A stretch of DNA of 64,000 bases from Croceibacterium selenioxidans (GTDB lineage: Bacteria > Pseudomonadota > Alphaproteobacteria > Sphingomonadales > Sphingomonadaceae). The position numbers were made by a program, and so were the translations under genes. The DNA is taken from positions 124,001 to 188,000 of the forward strand of contig NZ_JAHFVK010000001.1 in NCBI RefSeq assembly GCF_018599195.1, in the 5' to 3' direction. Under the pieces are notes generated by a model, which was given only the letters and a program-made list of their open reading frames with translations, did no database searches and had not been told where the DNA came from. Below are positions 42,730 to 56,487 of the stretch, in pieces; position 1 is the first letter of the stretch, and the number at the start of each line of letters is the position of its first letter.

Positions 42730-43523
42730 TATTGTCCGTCCTTATGGTGCGGGTAGTACTGCTCGTACTGGAGCGTGAAGCAGTAATCCTCGATGAGCTG
42801 GAAGTTGGCGTCGCGCCGGCGGTGCAGCAGGACGTCGATCGTCCAGGGCTTGCTGTAGACCTTCGGGTCGTCGAGCGTTGCCGAATAGGCAATCGTGTCG
42901 GGGTCGACGAAGCGCCAGCGCTCGACCACATGCAGCTCCTCGCTGTGGTAGTTGCCCGCGCGGTCGAGCCAGGTCTCGGGGTTGAAGTCGGCCACGTCGA
43001 CAACAAGCGTGTCGCCTTCCCAGTGCCCACGGGAATCGCCGAGCCAGAACTCCTGCTGCTTTTCCTCCGGGTGGTCCGATCCGTTGGTGGCGATCGTGCG
43101 GACCTGGTTTCCGAATTGGTGGACCAGGGTCACGTCATTGTCGCGCTGGAAGATCTGGAACGGCGCCGGGTAGTAGACCCCCCGCGGCACTCCCAGGACC
43201 CAGCACTTGAGCCGGGGATCGTCCTCGGCACGTGTCTCGAAGTTGCGCGACCGCTGCTCCAAAGCACCCGGAAGGTACGGGATCGCCCCGCCTTCCACGA
43301 CGCCCGGCCCAGGCGGCGCATCGCGCCGTCCCGAGTGGGGCTCGAGGTCGTAGTCGGCCTCGCTGAGCGTCTGCCAGATGCCCGAGAAGTCGGGCTTGCC
43401 ACTGGCGAGCCGAGGTATAGCGACCGGATCCTGCGCCTGGATCGGGCCGGCCGTCAGCGTGACGGCCGCCATTGCGGCCGCAGCCAGCAGCCCACGGCTA
43501 CTGCGCTTGAGAACCTCCAGCAT
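42729..43523 (-). CDS. Secreted W-E-G-x-T-L-V-V motif protein (short form)
   Basis: 264 residues. A signal peptide ends P-I-Q-A-Q, and the mature start is P-R-L-A-S-G-K-P-D-F-S-G-I-W-Q-T. The family core is G-D-S-R-G-H-W-E-G-D-T-L-V-V-D-V-A-D-F followed by H-V-V-E-R-W-R-F, D-D-P-K-V-Y-S-K-P-W-T and D-Y-C-F. Its ATG follows the DUF6152 stop by 1 bp. Related proteins are known from sequence only and carry no assigned function; linkage to a TonB receptor suggests handling of an imported compound or a surface role. Confidence 0.82.
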   Translation of the reverse strand: MLEVLKRSSRGLLAAAAMAAVTLTAGPIQAQDPVAIPRLASGKPDFSGIWQTLSEADYDLEPHSGRRDAPPGPGVVEGGAIPYLPGALEQRSRNFETRAEDDPRLKCWVLGVPRGVYYPAPFQIFQRDNDVTLVHQFGNQVRTIATNGSDHPEEKQQEFWLGDSRGHWEGDTLVVDVADFNPETWLDRAGNYHSEELHVVERWRFVDPDTIAYSATLDDPKVYSKPWTIDVLLHRRRDANFQLIEDYCFTLQYEQYYPHHKDGQ

Positions 43524-43524
43524 G

Positions 43525-43944
43525 TCAGAACGCCGGAGTGGGAGCATCAGGCGCGCCGCCGGTCTTGATCTTGCGGCCGTCGGGAAGGGCAATCGCCCCG
43601 GCATAGCCGAAGGCCCCACCGTTCTTGGCGCGGAAGCCCGCTAGCTTGATCTTGGTGCCGAAAGCCACGTCCGCCCGGCTCAGGCCGCTGGCCTTGAGCG
43701 AGCTGGGCGTGCCGAACTCAAAGCCCCAGTTGGTGACCGAACCGTCACGGTTCTTCACGTCGAGGTAGATCCAGCTATGCGGATTGACGAACCGGGCCCT
43801 GGTGACGGTGCCTTCGACCACAAGCGGCTTGGAAGAATCGAACTCGGCCGCGAAGGCGTGGTGGGCCAGGCTGGGTATCGAATACCCGGCGCCGACCGCA
43901 GCCAATGCAAAGCCCACGAGGGATAAGTGCAAACGCGTTTTCAT
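43525..43944 (-). CDS. DUF6152 family periplasmic protein
   Basis: 139 residues; AAGGAG lies 8 bases before the ATG. Signal peptide ends S-L-A-H-H-A-F, and the mature H-H-A-F-A-A-E-F-D start is the DUF6152 mark. The beta core T-V-T-R-A-R-F-V-N-P-H-S-W-I-Y-L-D-V and the end A-L-P-D-G-R-K-I match the paralogue at 23709-24122. It is 11 bp from the TonB receptor gene and 1 bp from the short secreted-protein gene, so all are one transcript. Function is unknown. Confidence 0.85.
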   Translation of the reverse strand: MKTRLHLSLVGFALAAVGAGYSIPSLAHHAFAAEFDSSKPLVVEGTVTRARFVNPHSWIYLDVKNRDGSVTNWGFEFGTPSSLKASGLSRADVAFGTKIKLAGFRAKNGGAFGYAGAIALPDGRKIKTGGAPDAPTPAF

Positions 43945-43955
43945 AGGGGTGCTCC

Positions 43956-46421
43956 TTAGAAGGTCGCTCGGACAACAGCGTTGATCGTGCGGCTGGGGCC
44001 GATGCCGTCGTAGCCAACCGGTGCGTTGTTGCTGAAGTCGTTGATGCTGGTCGTGTACTGGACGTCGAACAGGTTCTTGGCTGCGATGCCGATCTGGGTA
44101 CGAGCGCCCGCGATCTCGGTGATGATGCCGATGCCGGCGTCGGTCAGATGATAGGAGTCCTGCCAGCCATAGGGCGACAGCAACTGCTCGAGGTTGTGCT
44201 TCGAGCGGTAGGTGTCGTTGGCATAGGCGTAGAACGACACGCCCGAGGAGCCGACTTCTCGTTCGAAGTTGAAGCCGATGATGCCGACCCACTTAGGCGC
44301 GCCGACGATCTGCTTGCCGGTGTTGTCGCACGTCGGGATGCTCGAGGGGAAGGCCCGCGGGCAGGTGGCGTTGGCCCAGTCCGTATAGACCGCGTCGTTA
44401 TAGGCCCCGCCGAAGTTGATCGTCAGACCGTCGAACGGCGTTAGCGTACCATCGATCTCGATGCCCTGGGCGCGGATTCCGGGAATGTTGCCGAGGACCG
44501 AGCTGAACCCGGTCGAGGAGTTGGTATCCGCTATGCTGGTGACAGCCTGATAGTCGCGAACCTTGGTGTAATAGAGGTTGGCGCTGAGCCACAACACGTT
44601 GTCGAAGAACTGGCCCTTCACGCCGAGTTCGAAATCCGTCGTCTTTTCGGGAGCGACGTTACGGCGGGTACCGTTGTTGTCGAACGCGACCGCCCCGGAT
44701 TTGCCGCCGCCGCTGGCCGACGCGTAGAACAGCACGTCTTCGGTGATCTTGTAGCTGGGATTGATCAGCCACGCGAAGGCGCCGTCGTCGATGGGTTCGC
44801 CGATTATCGTCTCGAAGGGCGTCTGCAGCTGCGCCGCCCGGATCGCGTCGGCGATGGGATCGCCGGTCGAAACCAGGGGCGATCCGTCCTCGGTGCCGAT
44901 GGTCTTCGTGGTTGTGCTGGTCTTCTGCTCGCGGGTGTAACGAAGGCCGGCGGTGAGGCTCGCCCGGTCTGTGATTTCCCAGTTCGCCTGGGCGAACACC
45001 GCCTGGCTGTTGGAGATCGGATGCTGGTTGCTGATGCTCTGGGTATTATCGAGCGCCTCCTGCAGCAGCAGCCAACCGGCCGGATTGTTCAGCGCGTTGT
45101 ACTGCGCGTTGGTGGCGAAGAACGCCCCGGCATCCCGACCGAAGCGGCTGCGGCCGTTCGTGTCGGTCTCGATCCGCATCAGGTAGAGACCCGCCTGGTA
45201 ATCGATCGTGTCGGTGATATCGCCGGTGAAGCGGAACTCCTGCGAGAACTGTTCGGTGTTCACCAGTGAGCCGCTGCGCGCGATCGGGAAGCGGGTCTGC
45301 TCCTGGTCGTTGGTCGCGTCGAAGTGGAACCAGCGGCCGGCCGTGATCGACTTGATCTCGACTTCGCCGACGTCCCAGGTCGCGATCAGCGATCCGCCGT
45401 AGTTACGGGTGACCAGCGGGAGCGCTTCGTCGATGTCGATCGTATCCCACGATCCGATGATCGGAGTGTAGGGCTGGAAGTAGCTGCGGGCGAGGCGGGT
45501 CGAATAGGTGGTCGTGCGGACCGAGCCGTCGTTCAGCGTCGTCGGATCGACCATGAACGGCTTGGTGTTGCTGCGCTCGTCGGTCTCCGCGCCGTCGACA
45601 TTGAGCCTGAGCGAGAAGTTGTCGCTCGGCTCGAGCAACAGCTGGAAGCGTCCGCCCCAGCGGTTCTGTTCGTGCCACCGGCCGCCGACCGCGGGATTGA
45701 CGTTGAGGATGTCGCCGTCCTGGTTGTCGTAGAAGAACGATGCGCGGAAGGCGAGCAAGTCTTCGATCAGCGCATCGGAGAAAGAACCTCGGGCCTTGAA
45801 GGTGTTACGGTCGAGCCCGCCTTCGACCTCAAGCGTGCCTTCGGGGGTGAATGACGGCAGCTTGCTGGTGTACTTGATCACGCCCAGCGAGGTGTTCTTG
45901 CCCAGCAGCGTACCTTGCGGGCCGCGCAGGATCTCGACCTGTGCAAGGTCGGTGAAGTCCTGGTACGTCATGCCCACGTGATCGAGGAACACGTCGTCGA
46001 CGATCACGCCGACGGCGGCCTCCATGTTGTCGTTGCCGCTGGTCTTGCCGATCCCGCGCAGTGACACGCCAGTACGGCGCGCGTTCGGTGTGGTCGCAGT
46101 CAGGCCCGGCGCGCGCTGGGTAATGTCGGCGACGGTGAAGACATGCTGCTGTTCGAGCGTCGCGGCGCTGATGACCGAGATCGGAATCGGCACGTCGACG
46201 AGCGATTCCTCGCGGTTCCGCGCGGTGACGATGATGATATCGCCCTGCGGTGCTTCGCTAACTGTTGTGGCGGGCGCTTCGGTGTTCGTTGCCGCGGTGG
46301 TTTCCTCCGCGGCGAGGGCGGCCTGCGGGAGGATGGCGGCTAGCGCGGCGGCGCTCGCCAGCCACGACGCGCGGGCACGGGGTCGGCGCGACGCGCCCGA
46401 CGGATGATTGTTGTTTTTCAT
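43956..46421 (-). CDS. TonB-dependent receptor, sphingomonad organic-substrate type
   Basis: 821 residues. The signal region is followed by a D-I-I-I-V-T-A-R-N-R-E-E-S TonB-box-like segment, a plug with G-V-S-L-R-G-I-G and V-E-I-L-R-G-P-Q-G-T-L-L-G-K-N, and a barrel ending in R-A-T-F. Unlike the receptor at 13984 it has no siderophore-type plug; this I-V-T-A-R-N-R group is the one found next to catabolic genes in sphingomonads. It lies in an operon with DUF6152, W-E-G-motif proteins and a SMP-30 fusion, suggesting uptake of an organic compound rather than iron (inference). Confidence 0.92.
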   Translation of the reverse strand: MKNNNHPSGASRRPRARASWLASAAALAAILPQAALAAEETTAATNTEAPATTVSEAPQGDIIIVTARNREESLVDVPIPISVISAATLEQQHVFTVADITQRAPGLTATTPNARRTGVSLRGIGKTSGNDNMEAAVGVIVDDVFLDHVGMTYQDFTDLAQVEILRGPQGTLLGKNTSLGVIKYTSKLPSFTPEGTLEVEGGLDRNTFKARGSFSDALIEDLLAFRASFFYDNQDGDILNVNPAVGGRWHEQNRWGGRFQLLLEPSDNFSLRLNVDGAETDERSNTKPFMVDPTTLNDGSVRTTTYSTRLARSYFQPYTPIIGSWDTIDIDEALPLVTRNYGGSLIATWDVGEVEIKSITAGRWFHFDATNDQEQTRFPIARSGSLVNTEQFSQEFRFTGDITDTIDYQAGLYLMRIETDTNGRSRFGRDAGAFFATNAQYNALNNPAGWLLLQEALDNTQSISNQHPISNSQAVFAQANWEITDRASLTAGLRYTREQKTSTTTKTIGTEDGSPLVSTGDPIADAIRAAQLQTPFETIIGEPIDDGAFAWLINPSYKITEDVLFYASASGGGKSGAVAFDNNGTRRNVAPEKTTDFELGVKGQFFDNVLWLSANLYYTKVRDYQAVTSIADTNSSTGFSSVLGNIPGIRAQGIEIDGTLTPFDGLTINFGGAYNDAVYTDWANATCPRAFPSSIPTCDNTGKQIVGAPKWVGIIGFNFEREVGSSGVSFYAYANDTYRSKHNLEQLLSPYGWQDSYHLTDAGIGIITEIAGARTQIGIAAKNLFDVQYTTSINDFSNNAPVGYDGIGPSRTINAVVRATF

Positions 46422-46465
46422 GATCTTATTGTCTTTCCGGGCGGGATGAGAGGGAGGACCGGGGG

Positions 46466-47812
46466 CTATTTGCCGGGCCGGTCGACGCCCTTGGTCAGCG
46501 TCTTGATGCGGTAGACCGAGCCACGGCCGACCACGTAGAGCTGCGAGCGGTCTGCCCCTCCGAAGGCCAGGTTCTGCGGCTGTTTCGGCAGCGCGATGAC
46601 GCCTAGCGGCGTTCCCTCTGGCGAGAATACTTCGACACCAGCGCTGGAGGCGACATAGACCCGACCCGATGCGTCTACGGCGACCCCGTCCGCTCCGCTG
46701 GTGGGACCTTCGGGCGCGTTCCGGAAACCGGCGAGCCGGGCGAAGTCGTGCCGTCCGGCCAGGCTGCCGTCCGGCTGGACGCTGAAGGCGATCAGGTTTT
46801 CACCCCAGGTATTGGCGACGTAGAGGGTCTTCTCATCCGGGCTCAGGGCAACGCCGTTCGGGCGCGGGATGTCATCGGTGACGAGCCTCACCTGTCCGCG
46901 CGGGTTGAGCCAGTAAAGCCCCGTCTTGGCCGGGACTCGGGGAGCGGGGGTTCCCGCCGCCGGCGGCGCACCCGGGTCCGAGAAGTAGATGTTCCCCGTG
47001 CGGGCTAGCGCAAGGTCGTTGGGACGGTTGAACGGCTTGCCCGAATAAGCAGCCGCAAGGACGTTGCTCGCCGGCTGCAACTGCGCGACACCAGGAGTGG
47101 TGGTCTGAACGGCGAGCAATTCGCCTTTGGCGCCGACCGCGAGCGAGTTCGCACCGCCGGTCTTTTCGAGATAAGTTGACACCGAGTTGTCCGGAGCAAT
47201 GCGGACGATGCGGTCGGCCCGGTTCTCCGTGAAGATGATCGAGCCATCGGTTAGCGCGACCGGCCCTTCGGTGCCGTCGAACCCTTCGCGGATCACCTCG
47301 ACCCGGGTGCCGGCGGCCACGACACCGTCGATGGCCGGAGTGGTGAACAGCTTGCCGTAGAGAGTGCCGCCCTCTGCGGCGTAGTTTTCAACTCCGACGA
47401 CGCCGGTGACCGAGTAGCCCTGAGAACGAAGGTAGGTCGCCGCGCGCTTGGCCCGTCCGGCGTGATTGGAGATCGTGACTACGCTCCGGTCGCGCGGGAT
47501 GTAGGGCAGGAAACGGTCGAGTTCCGAGACCTGGATGTTGAGATAGACTGGGAGGCTACCGATGGCGGCGATTTCATCCGCCCGGCGCAGGTCGATGAAG
47601 GTCACCTTGTCGGGCGCGGCGAGCAACTGGTCCACTTGCTGCCGGTTGAGCACGTTCTCAGCCTGCGCAGGTCCCGCTTGTGCTGACGATTGGGAAAGCG
47701 CTGGATGCGTAAAAAGCGCCGTCGAGCTGACGCCCATCGCCAAAAGCGCAAATGATGTGCGAGTTGCTCTAAGGAACGCTTTGTGGCGAAATGACTTTTC
47801 TGTGTTACGCAT
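46466..47812 (-). CDS. Exported rhodanese-like / SMP-30 (gluconolactonase-like) fusion
   Basis: 448 residues from the ATG at 47812 (GAGGG 4 bases upstream); an adjacent ATG would add one residue. After a signal peptide (A-L-S-Q-S), residues about 45-140 form a rhodanese fold with V-T-F-I-D-L-R-R-A-D-E and the loop S115-N-H-A-G-R120, in which the catalytic cysteine is serine although the loop arginine is kept. Residues about 165-445 form a SMP-30/gluconolactonase beta propeller with G-F-D-G-T-E-G-P-V-A, F-N-R-P-N-D-L-A and R-P-N-G-V-A-L-S-P-D-E. The propeller suggests a metal-dependent lactonase; the rhodanese part is probably a binding domain. Confidence 0.85.
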   Translation of the reverse strand: MRNTEKSFRHKAFLRATRTSFALLAMGVSSTALFTHPALSQSSAQAGPAQAENVLNRQQVDQLLAAPDKVTFIDLRRADEIAAIGSLPVYLNIQVSELDRFLPYIPRDRSVVTISNHAGRAKRAATYLRSQGYSVTGVVGVENYAAEGGTLYGKLFTTPAIDGVVAAGTRVEVIREGFDGTEGPVALTDGSIIFTENRADRIVRIAPDNSVSTYLEKTGGANSLAVGAKGELLAVQTTTPGVAQLQPASNVLAAAYSGKPFNRPNDLALARTGNIYFSDPGAPPAAGTPAPRVPAKTGLYWLNPRGQVRLVTDDIPRPNGVALSPDEKTLYVANTWGENLIAFSVQPDGSLAGRHDFARLAGFRNAPEGPTSGADGVAVDASGRVYVASSAGVEVFSPEGTPLGVIALPKQPQNLAFGGADRSQLYVVGRGSVYRIKTLTKGVDRPGK

Positions 47813-47875
47813 CATACCCTCATCAACTTGGTGCGAGGGATATATTTTGCTTCTAGGGGTGCGGGAACGAATGCA

Positions 47876-47895
47876 TTGGCATGTTAATATGCCAA
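47876..47895. promoter_or_regulatory. 20-bp palindrome upstream of rhodanese-SMP-30 gene
   Basis: TTGGCAT-N6-ATGCCAA, 18 of 20 positions symmetric, with a further half-site G-G-C-A-T-A-T 4 bases beyond. It lies 64-83 bp before the rhodanese-SMP-30 start, between it and the DUF6644 gene, in an AT-rich patch of a GC-rich genome. It is a likely operator, suggesting the downstream genes have their own controlled promoter. The Crp/Fnr regulator at 49509-50231 and unknown TetR/LysR proteins are candidate binders. Confidence 0.5.
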
Positions 47896-47916
47896 ATCGG
47901 CATATAGGCTCGCGTC

Positions 47917-48750
47917 TTAGCTGAATCCAATCCAGCGGCCCGCCGCGGCGACAGAGATCCAGGCGAGGGTCGAGGCGAAGGCCGGCAGCCTGTGAAGGCC
48001 GGCGGCGGGTTCGCCGCGGGACCGGGCCTCGGCCAAAGCTACTCCCAGGGCGACAGCTAACGCCGCGCCAACGGTGGCAAAGTAGACCGACTGAGCGACC
48101 GCCAAATCGTGGCGCGCGGCCGGCCAAAGCTCGGCCAGCACCAGCCCGCCGCCCACGATCGCCGCGACCGCGACCAGATAGACCCGGCGGTAGTGTCGGG
48201 CGAAGGCTGCGAACAGTCCAAATCCGGCAAAGGCCACAAGCAGGGCTCCGGCCCGAATGCCGCTGGTCGAGGCGAACAGCAGGAGCGCTCCTGCCCACAA
48301 CACCAGAGCCGCGACGGCGAGCGCCGTGGCCCGACCGCGGCGCTCGGTCGGTTCCTGGCGAACCAGCTGTGAAACGGCGAGGCTAAACAGGATCGCCGCG
48401 ACGAGCGCGACCATTTTCACGAAGAACGCCGCGCTGGCGAGCAGGCCACCTGCGGTCGCAACGGCCATGACGATTCCGGTAAGGATCGTGCCGACGATGC
48501 CGCCCCACAACCAGGGCCGGGTGGCGCGCTCCACCTCGCGGGCCGGGACCCTCTGCAGGGCCACGCCGAGCAGCCGCAGATTGAGCGCAAAGACGGCGCC
48601 GCCAAGGACCGCAAGCGAGAGCAGGTGCAGTGTCTCGACCGCCGCGAAAATCCAGATGGTCTCGTTGATCTGCTTGATAAGCGGGGTTCGCGATAAGCTG
48701 AGGACGGCGTCCGAAAATCCAGGCGTGAGGTGGTGAAAGCTGAAGCTCAT
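47917..48750 (-). CDS. DUF6644-like integral membrane protein (long)
   Basis: 277 residues with about seven hydrophobic helices. The N-terminal part I-W-I-F-A-A-V-E-T-L-H-L-L-S-L-A-V-L-G-G matches that of the partner encoded upstream (H-L-W-M-L-L-E-G-A-H-V-L), with a histidine in the first helix, followed by L-R-L-L-G and W-x-G-x-x-x-x-x-x-T-G. The start overlaps the upstream gene by 4 bp (ATGA). The pattern is that of DUF6644 membrane proteins; haem binding through the helix histidines is possible but not shown. Confidence 0.78.
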   Translation of the reverse strand: MSFSFHHLTPGFSDAVLSLSRTPLIKQINETIWIFAAVETLHLLSLAVLGGAVFALNLRLLGVALQRVPAREVERATRPWLWGGIVGTILTGIVMAVATAGGLLASAAFFVKMVALVAAILFSLAVSQLVRQEPTERRGRATALAVAALVLWAGALLLFASTSGIRAGALLVAFAGFGLFAAFARHYRRVYLVAVAAIVGGGLVLAELWPAARHDLAVAQSVYFATVGAALAVALGVALAEARSRGEPAAGLHRLPAFASTLAWISVAAAGRWIGFS

Positions 48751-49385
48751 ACCGCGAGCTCCTGCTCGGCATGGACCAGCGTGGTCTCGAACTCGGTGCA
48801 CTGGGCGAGCTCTGCGATAACGCCTGTGGTCTGGCCGCACCTGAACCAGTCATAGGCGGCGTAACGCCCCGTGACGATCACGGCGATCCACAGCACGATC
48901 GAAATACCGGCCGACACCCTGGCCGCCGTCGGCGGGCGGTCCCTGGCGTCCCATTTCTCCCGGTCCGCCTGGACGCGCCAGTGGAAGATGAAGATGTTGA
49001 GCGCGGCGGCGACAAGGAACACCGCTTTCACGCGAAAAACTGGATTGTGATAGTACTCCAGCGGATTGGCGAAGAACAACGCGGAGCCGGTCAGAACCAT
49101 GATCGCGAAGCCCGCGACAGTGTAGGGCAGCACGGTATCGGCAACGGCCGAAACGGGAACCTTGCGCAGGACCAGCCCTAGAAGGCGCATGTCGACGAAC
49201 AGGATCGTTCCGGCGAATAACATCAAGGTGAGGACGTGCGCGCCTTCGAGCAGCATCCACAGATGCTCCGAACTCTGCAACTGGGTGCTCCAAGACGTAT
49301 CGGCCACCGCACGTCCCGCGGAGTCGACCTCGGCACCAAGCTGGTACTGGAGGTACGCCATGGCTTCGGACAGGTGTAATGACAT
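48747..49385 (-). CDS. DUF6644-like integral membrane protein (short)
   Basis: 212 residues with four clear helices (about 46-66, 84-106, 118-136, 155-175). It shares with its downstream partner the E-G-A-H-V-L-T-L-M-L-F-A-G first helix and D-M-R-L-L-G-L-V-L motif. Conserved histidines in helix one (H49-like) and the V-F-R-V-K-A-V-F-L segment resemble membrane cytochrome-like proteins. Function is unknown. It lies about 120 bp after the Crp/Fnr regulator gene and may be controlled by it. Confidence 0.78.
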   Translation of the reverse strand: MSLHLSEAMAYLQYQLGAEVDSAGRAVADTSWSTQLQSSEHLWMLLEGAHVLTLMLFAGTILFVDMRLLGLVLRKVPVSAVADTVLPYTVAGFAIMVLTGSALFFANPLEYYHNPVFRVKAVFLVAAALNIFIFHWRVQADREKWDARDRPPTAARVSAGISIVLWIAVIVTGRYAAYDWFRCGQTTGVIAELAQCTEFETTLVHAEQELAV

Positions 49386-49508
49386 GGAAAAGCGCCGCCG
49401 TGAGCGAGCCGTAGGGCTCGGGATCGGGTACGACTAATCGGTCACCAGGGTTCGCTGAACGAAGGGTTCGTCATATCCTTCGCATGGTTGGTGCTTTGGC
49501 GGGTGGGC

Positions 49509-50231
49509 TTAGCGGGCCGCTGTGACCCTGGTCGGAACCCGGCCGACCTTGCGTGCCAGCAACGCCGGATCCTTGATCGTGATCCATCCCGCGCGCCATT
49601 GAAGGTCGTCTTCGCGGCGAACCACCTGAATTGTCCTATTGAGATGGACCGGGGTGAGGCCAAGGGCGTCGGAAAGCGTTTCCTGGGTAACGGGCAACTG
49701 GAACCGGCCGTTTTGGGCGAGTCCGGCGAGCGCCAGGCGCTCCTCGATCTCCAGCACAAGATCCAGCAAACGCTCTCGCGCGCTCATTCGGCCGAGGCGG
49801 GTGATCTGCGCGAGAAGATAGGCCTCCTCCAGCGCGTTGCTGACCCGATAGGCATGCTGCAAGGTCTCCGAGATATCTGCCGAGGGAGCCGCGCAGATTC
49901 CCAGAGATGTGAGTGACATCAGACCCGAAACCGCAAGCGGTTCCGGATGATGGCAAATCCCGAACAGGTCGCCGGGGAGGACAAAGCTGATCAACTGGCG
50001 ACGCCCGTCGGCGAGGAGGCGGTAGCGGGCGGCAAGCCCGCTGACGACCAGCATCGCCTTGGCAATCTTTTGACCTTCCTTGACCAACTCCCGACCCGGA
50101 GGCTCCAGAATCGAGGTCGAAATGCTGCTCTCAAGGGCAGCAGCGGCCTGGTCATCGAGCCGCCAAAGCGCGTCAAGCCGCCTCACGGGGGCCCGCGCAC
50201 CGTTCTGCGGGGTACCTAACAAGACTGTCAC
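49509..50231 (-). CDS. Crp/Fnr family transcriptional regulator
   Basis: 240 residues. An N-terminal cyclic-nucleotide-binding-like domain (P-P-G-R-E-L-V-K-E-G-Q-K, F-V-L-P-G-D-L-F-G) is followed by the long dimer helix and a winged helix with V-T-Q-E-T-L-S-D-A-L-G-L-T-P-V-H-L-N-R-T. The cysteine cluster of Fnr is absent, so it is not an oxygen-sensing Fnr. The start is a GTG overlapping the stop of the single-domain response regulator (GTGA), an arrangement that couples both regulators. Similar pairs act in stress and motility control of alphaproteobacteria. Confidence 0.9.
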   Translation of the reverse strand: MTVLLGTPQNGARAPVRRLDALWRLDDQAAAALESSISTSILEPPGRELVKEGQKIAKAMLVVSGLAARYRLLADGRRQLISFVLPGDLFGICHHPEPLAVSGLMSLTSLGICAAPSADISETLQHAYRVSNALEEAYLLAQITRLGRMSARERLLDLVLEIEERLALAGLAQNGRFQLPVTQETLSDALGLTPVHLNRTIQVVRREDDLQWRAGWITIKDPALLARKVGRVPTRVTAAR

Positions 50232-50599
50232 CCTTGGGACTCGTCGAGCAACATGCCCAAGGCGAGCACAACGGCGTCCATGCGAAACGGTTTCGCGAGG
50301 TGTGGCACGGCCTGGTAGCCTTCAGGCAGCGACCAGCCATCATAGCCGGTCAGGAACACGTACGGAACGGCTCGCTCGGTCAAAAGGTCCGCGATCGGGT
50401 AGGAATTCATGCCTTCCAGGTTCACGTCGAGCAGGGCGGCATCGAGCTTCAGGCTCGCCAGATTAAGTCCTTGGGAGACGTTGCCCGTCGGGCCGATCAC
50501 CTCAGCCCCTTCGTCTTCAAGGACTTGGCACAAATCGGCTGCGATAAAGTACTCATCCTCGACCACAAGGATGCGTTTGCCCGAGAGTTTATCCGCCAC
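50228..50599 (-). CDS. Single-domain response regulator
   Basis: 123 residues from a GTG with G-G-G-G-A-G-G-A 8 bases upstream. Only a receiver domain is present: acidic E14, D15, E16, phospho-acceptor D58 in A-L-L-D-V-N-L, T/S in F-L-T-G-Y, K in L-A-K-P-F. No output domain follows. It resembles stand-alone receivers that relay phosphate or bind a target protein. It is coupled to the Crp/Fnr gene downstream and divergent from the giant hybrid kinase gene, whose receiver or histidine could be its partner (inference). Confidence 0.9.
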   Translation of the reverse strand: MADKLSGKRILVVEDEYFIAADLCQVLEDEGAEVIGPTGNVSQGLNLASLKLDAALLDVNLEGMNSYPIADLLTERAVPYVFLTGYDGWSLPEGYQAVPHLAKPFRMDAVVLALGMLLDESQG

Positions 50600-50697
50600 T
50601 GCTTGTCCTCCCCGAGCACTTTTCCAAGCTCCCCTCTCGATCCAACAGCAAGGAGATCCGGGACCGACCTCCGCCACCGCCGAAGTCGAGCCGTTTT

Positions 50698-50883
50698 TCA
50701 ACCAGCCAATGGCAGGGCGGTGCTTGCTTGATCATTCCACGTCAGATCCATCACGCGGTCGAAACGGCACTGCCAGAACCCCTTGTTCCGCCAGATAATA
50801 TTGAGTTGGCAGCCTCCGCCATGATGCATGTTAAGAGTCTGGCGAATTTCGAAAGCGGCCTTCGTGGTGTGTTCGATCGGCAT
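50698..50883 (-). CDS. Possible small hypothetical protein
   Basis: 61 residues with C-Q-L-N-I-I-W-R-N-K-G-F-W-Q-C-R-F-D in the middle. It lies in the 506-bp divergent region between the response regulator and the giant kinase gene (50600-51105). No Shine-Dalgarno is evident and no family is recognised. Apart from this reading frame the region shows only an AT-richer stretch at 50900-51000 that may carry the kinase promoter. Confidence 0.3.
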   Translation of the reverse strand: MPIEHTTKAAFEIRQTLNMHHGGGCQLNIIWRNKGFWQCRFDRVMDLTWNDQASTALPLAG

Positions 50884-51105
50884 CCGGACAAGTCTTGACC
50901 GCGGGAATCCAGCTACGAATTGGCGGATAATCCACTTTAATCCGCATGTTAGGCGGCACGGTTGCGCAAAGTACTTCGCAAAACCGTTCTAACTTAAATC
51001 AAAGTCGACGATCTTTCGCATCGCGTCCGGGAACTCGAAGTGGGATTCCCGTTTTGTCGCCGTTGGGGGCGTGTTTCGCGCATCCGGCATTCTCGCGGGG
51101 GGCAC

Positions 51106-56483
<5,378 letters not shown>

Positions 56484-56487
<4 letters not shown>

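Noticed and set aside
49509-50231. Crp/Fnr protein as an oxygen-sensing Fnr
   Set aside because: The N-terminal cysteine cluster for an iron-sulfur centre is missing.
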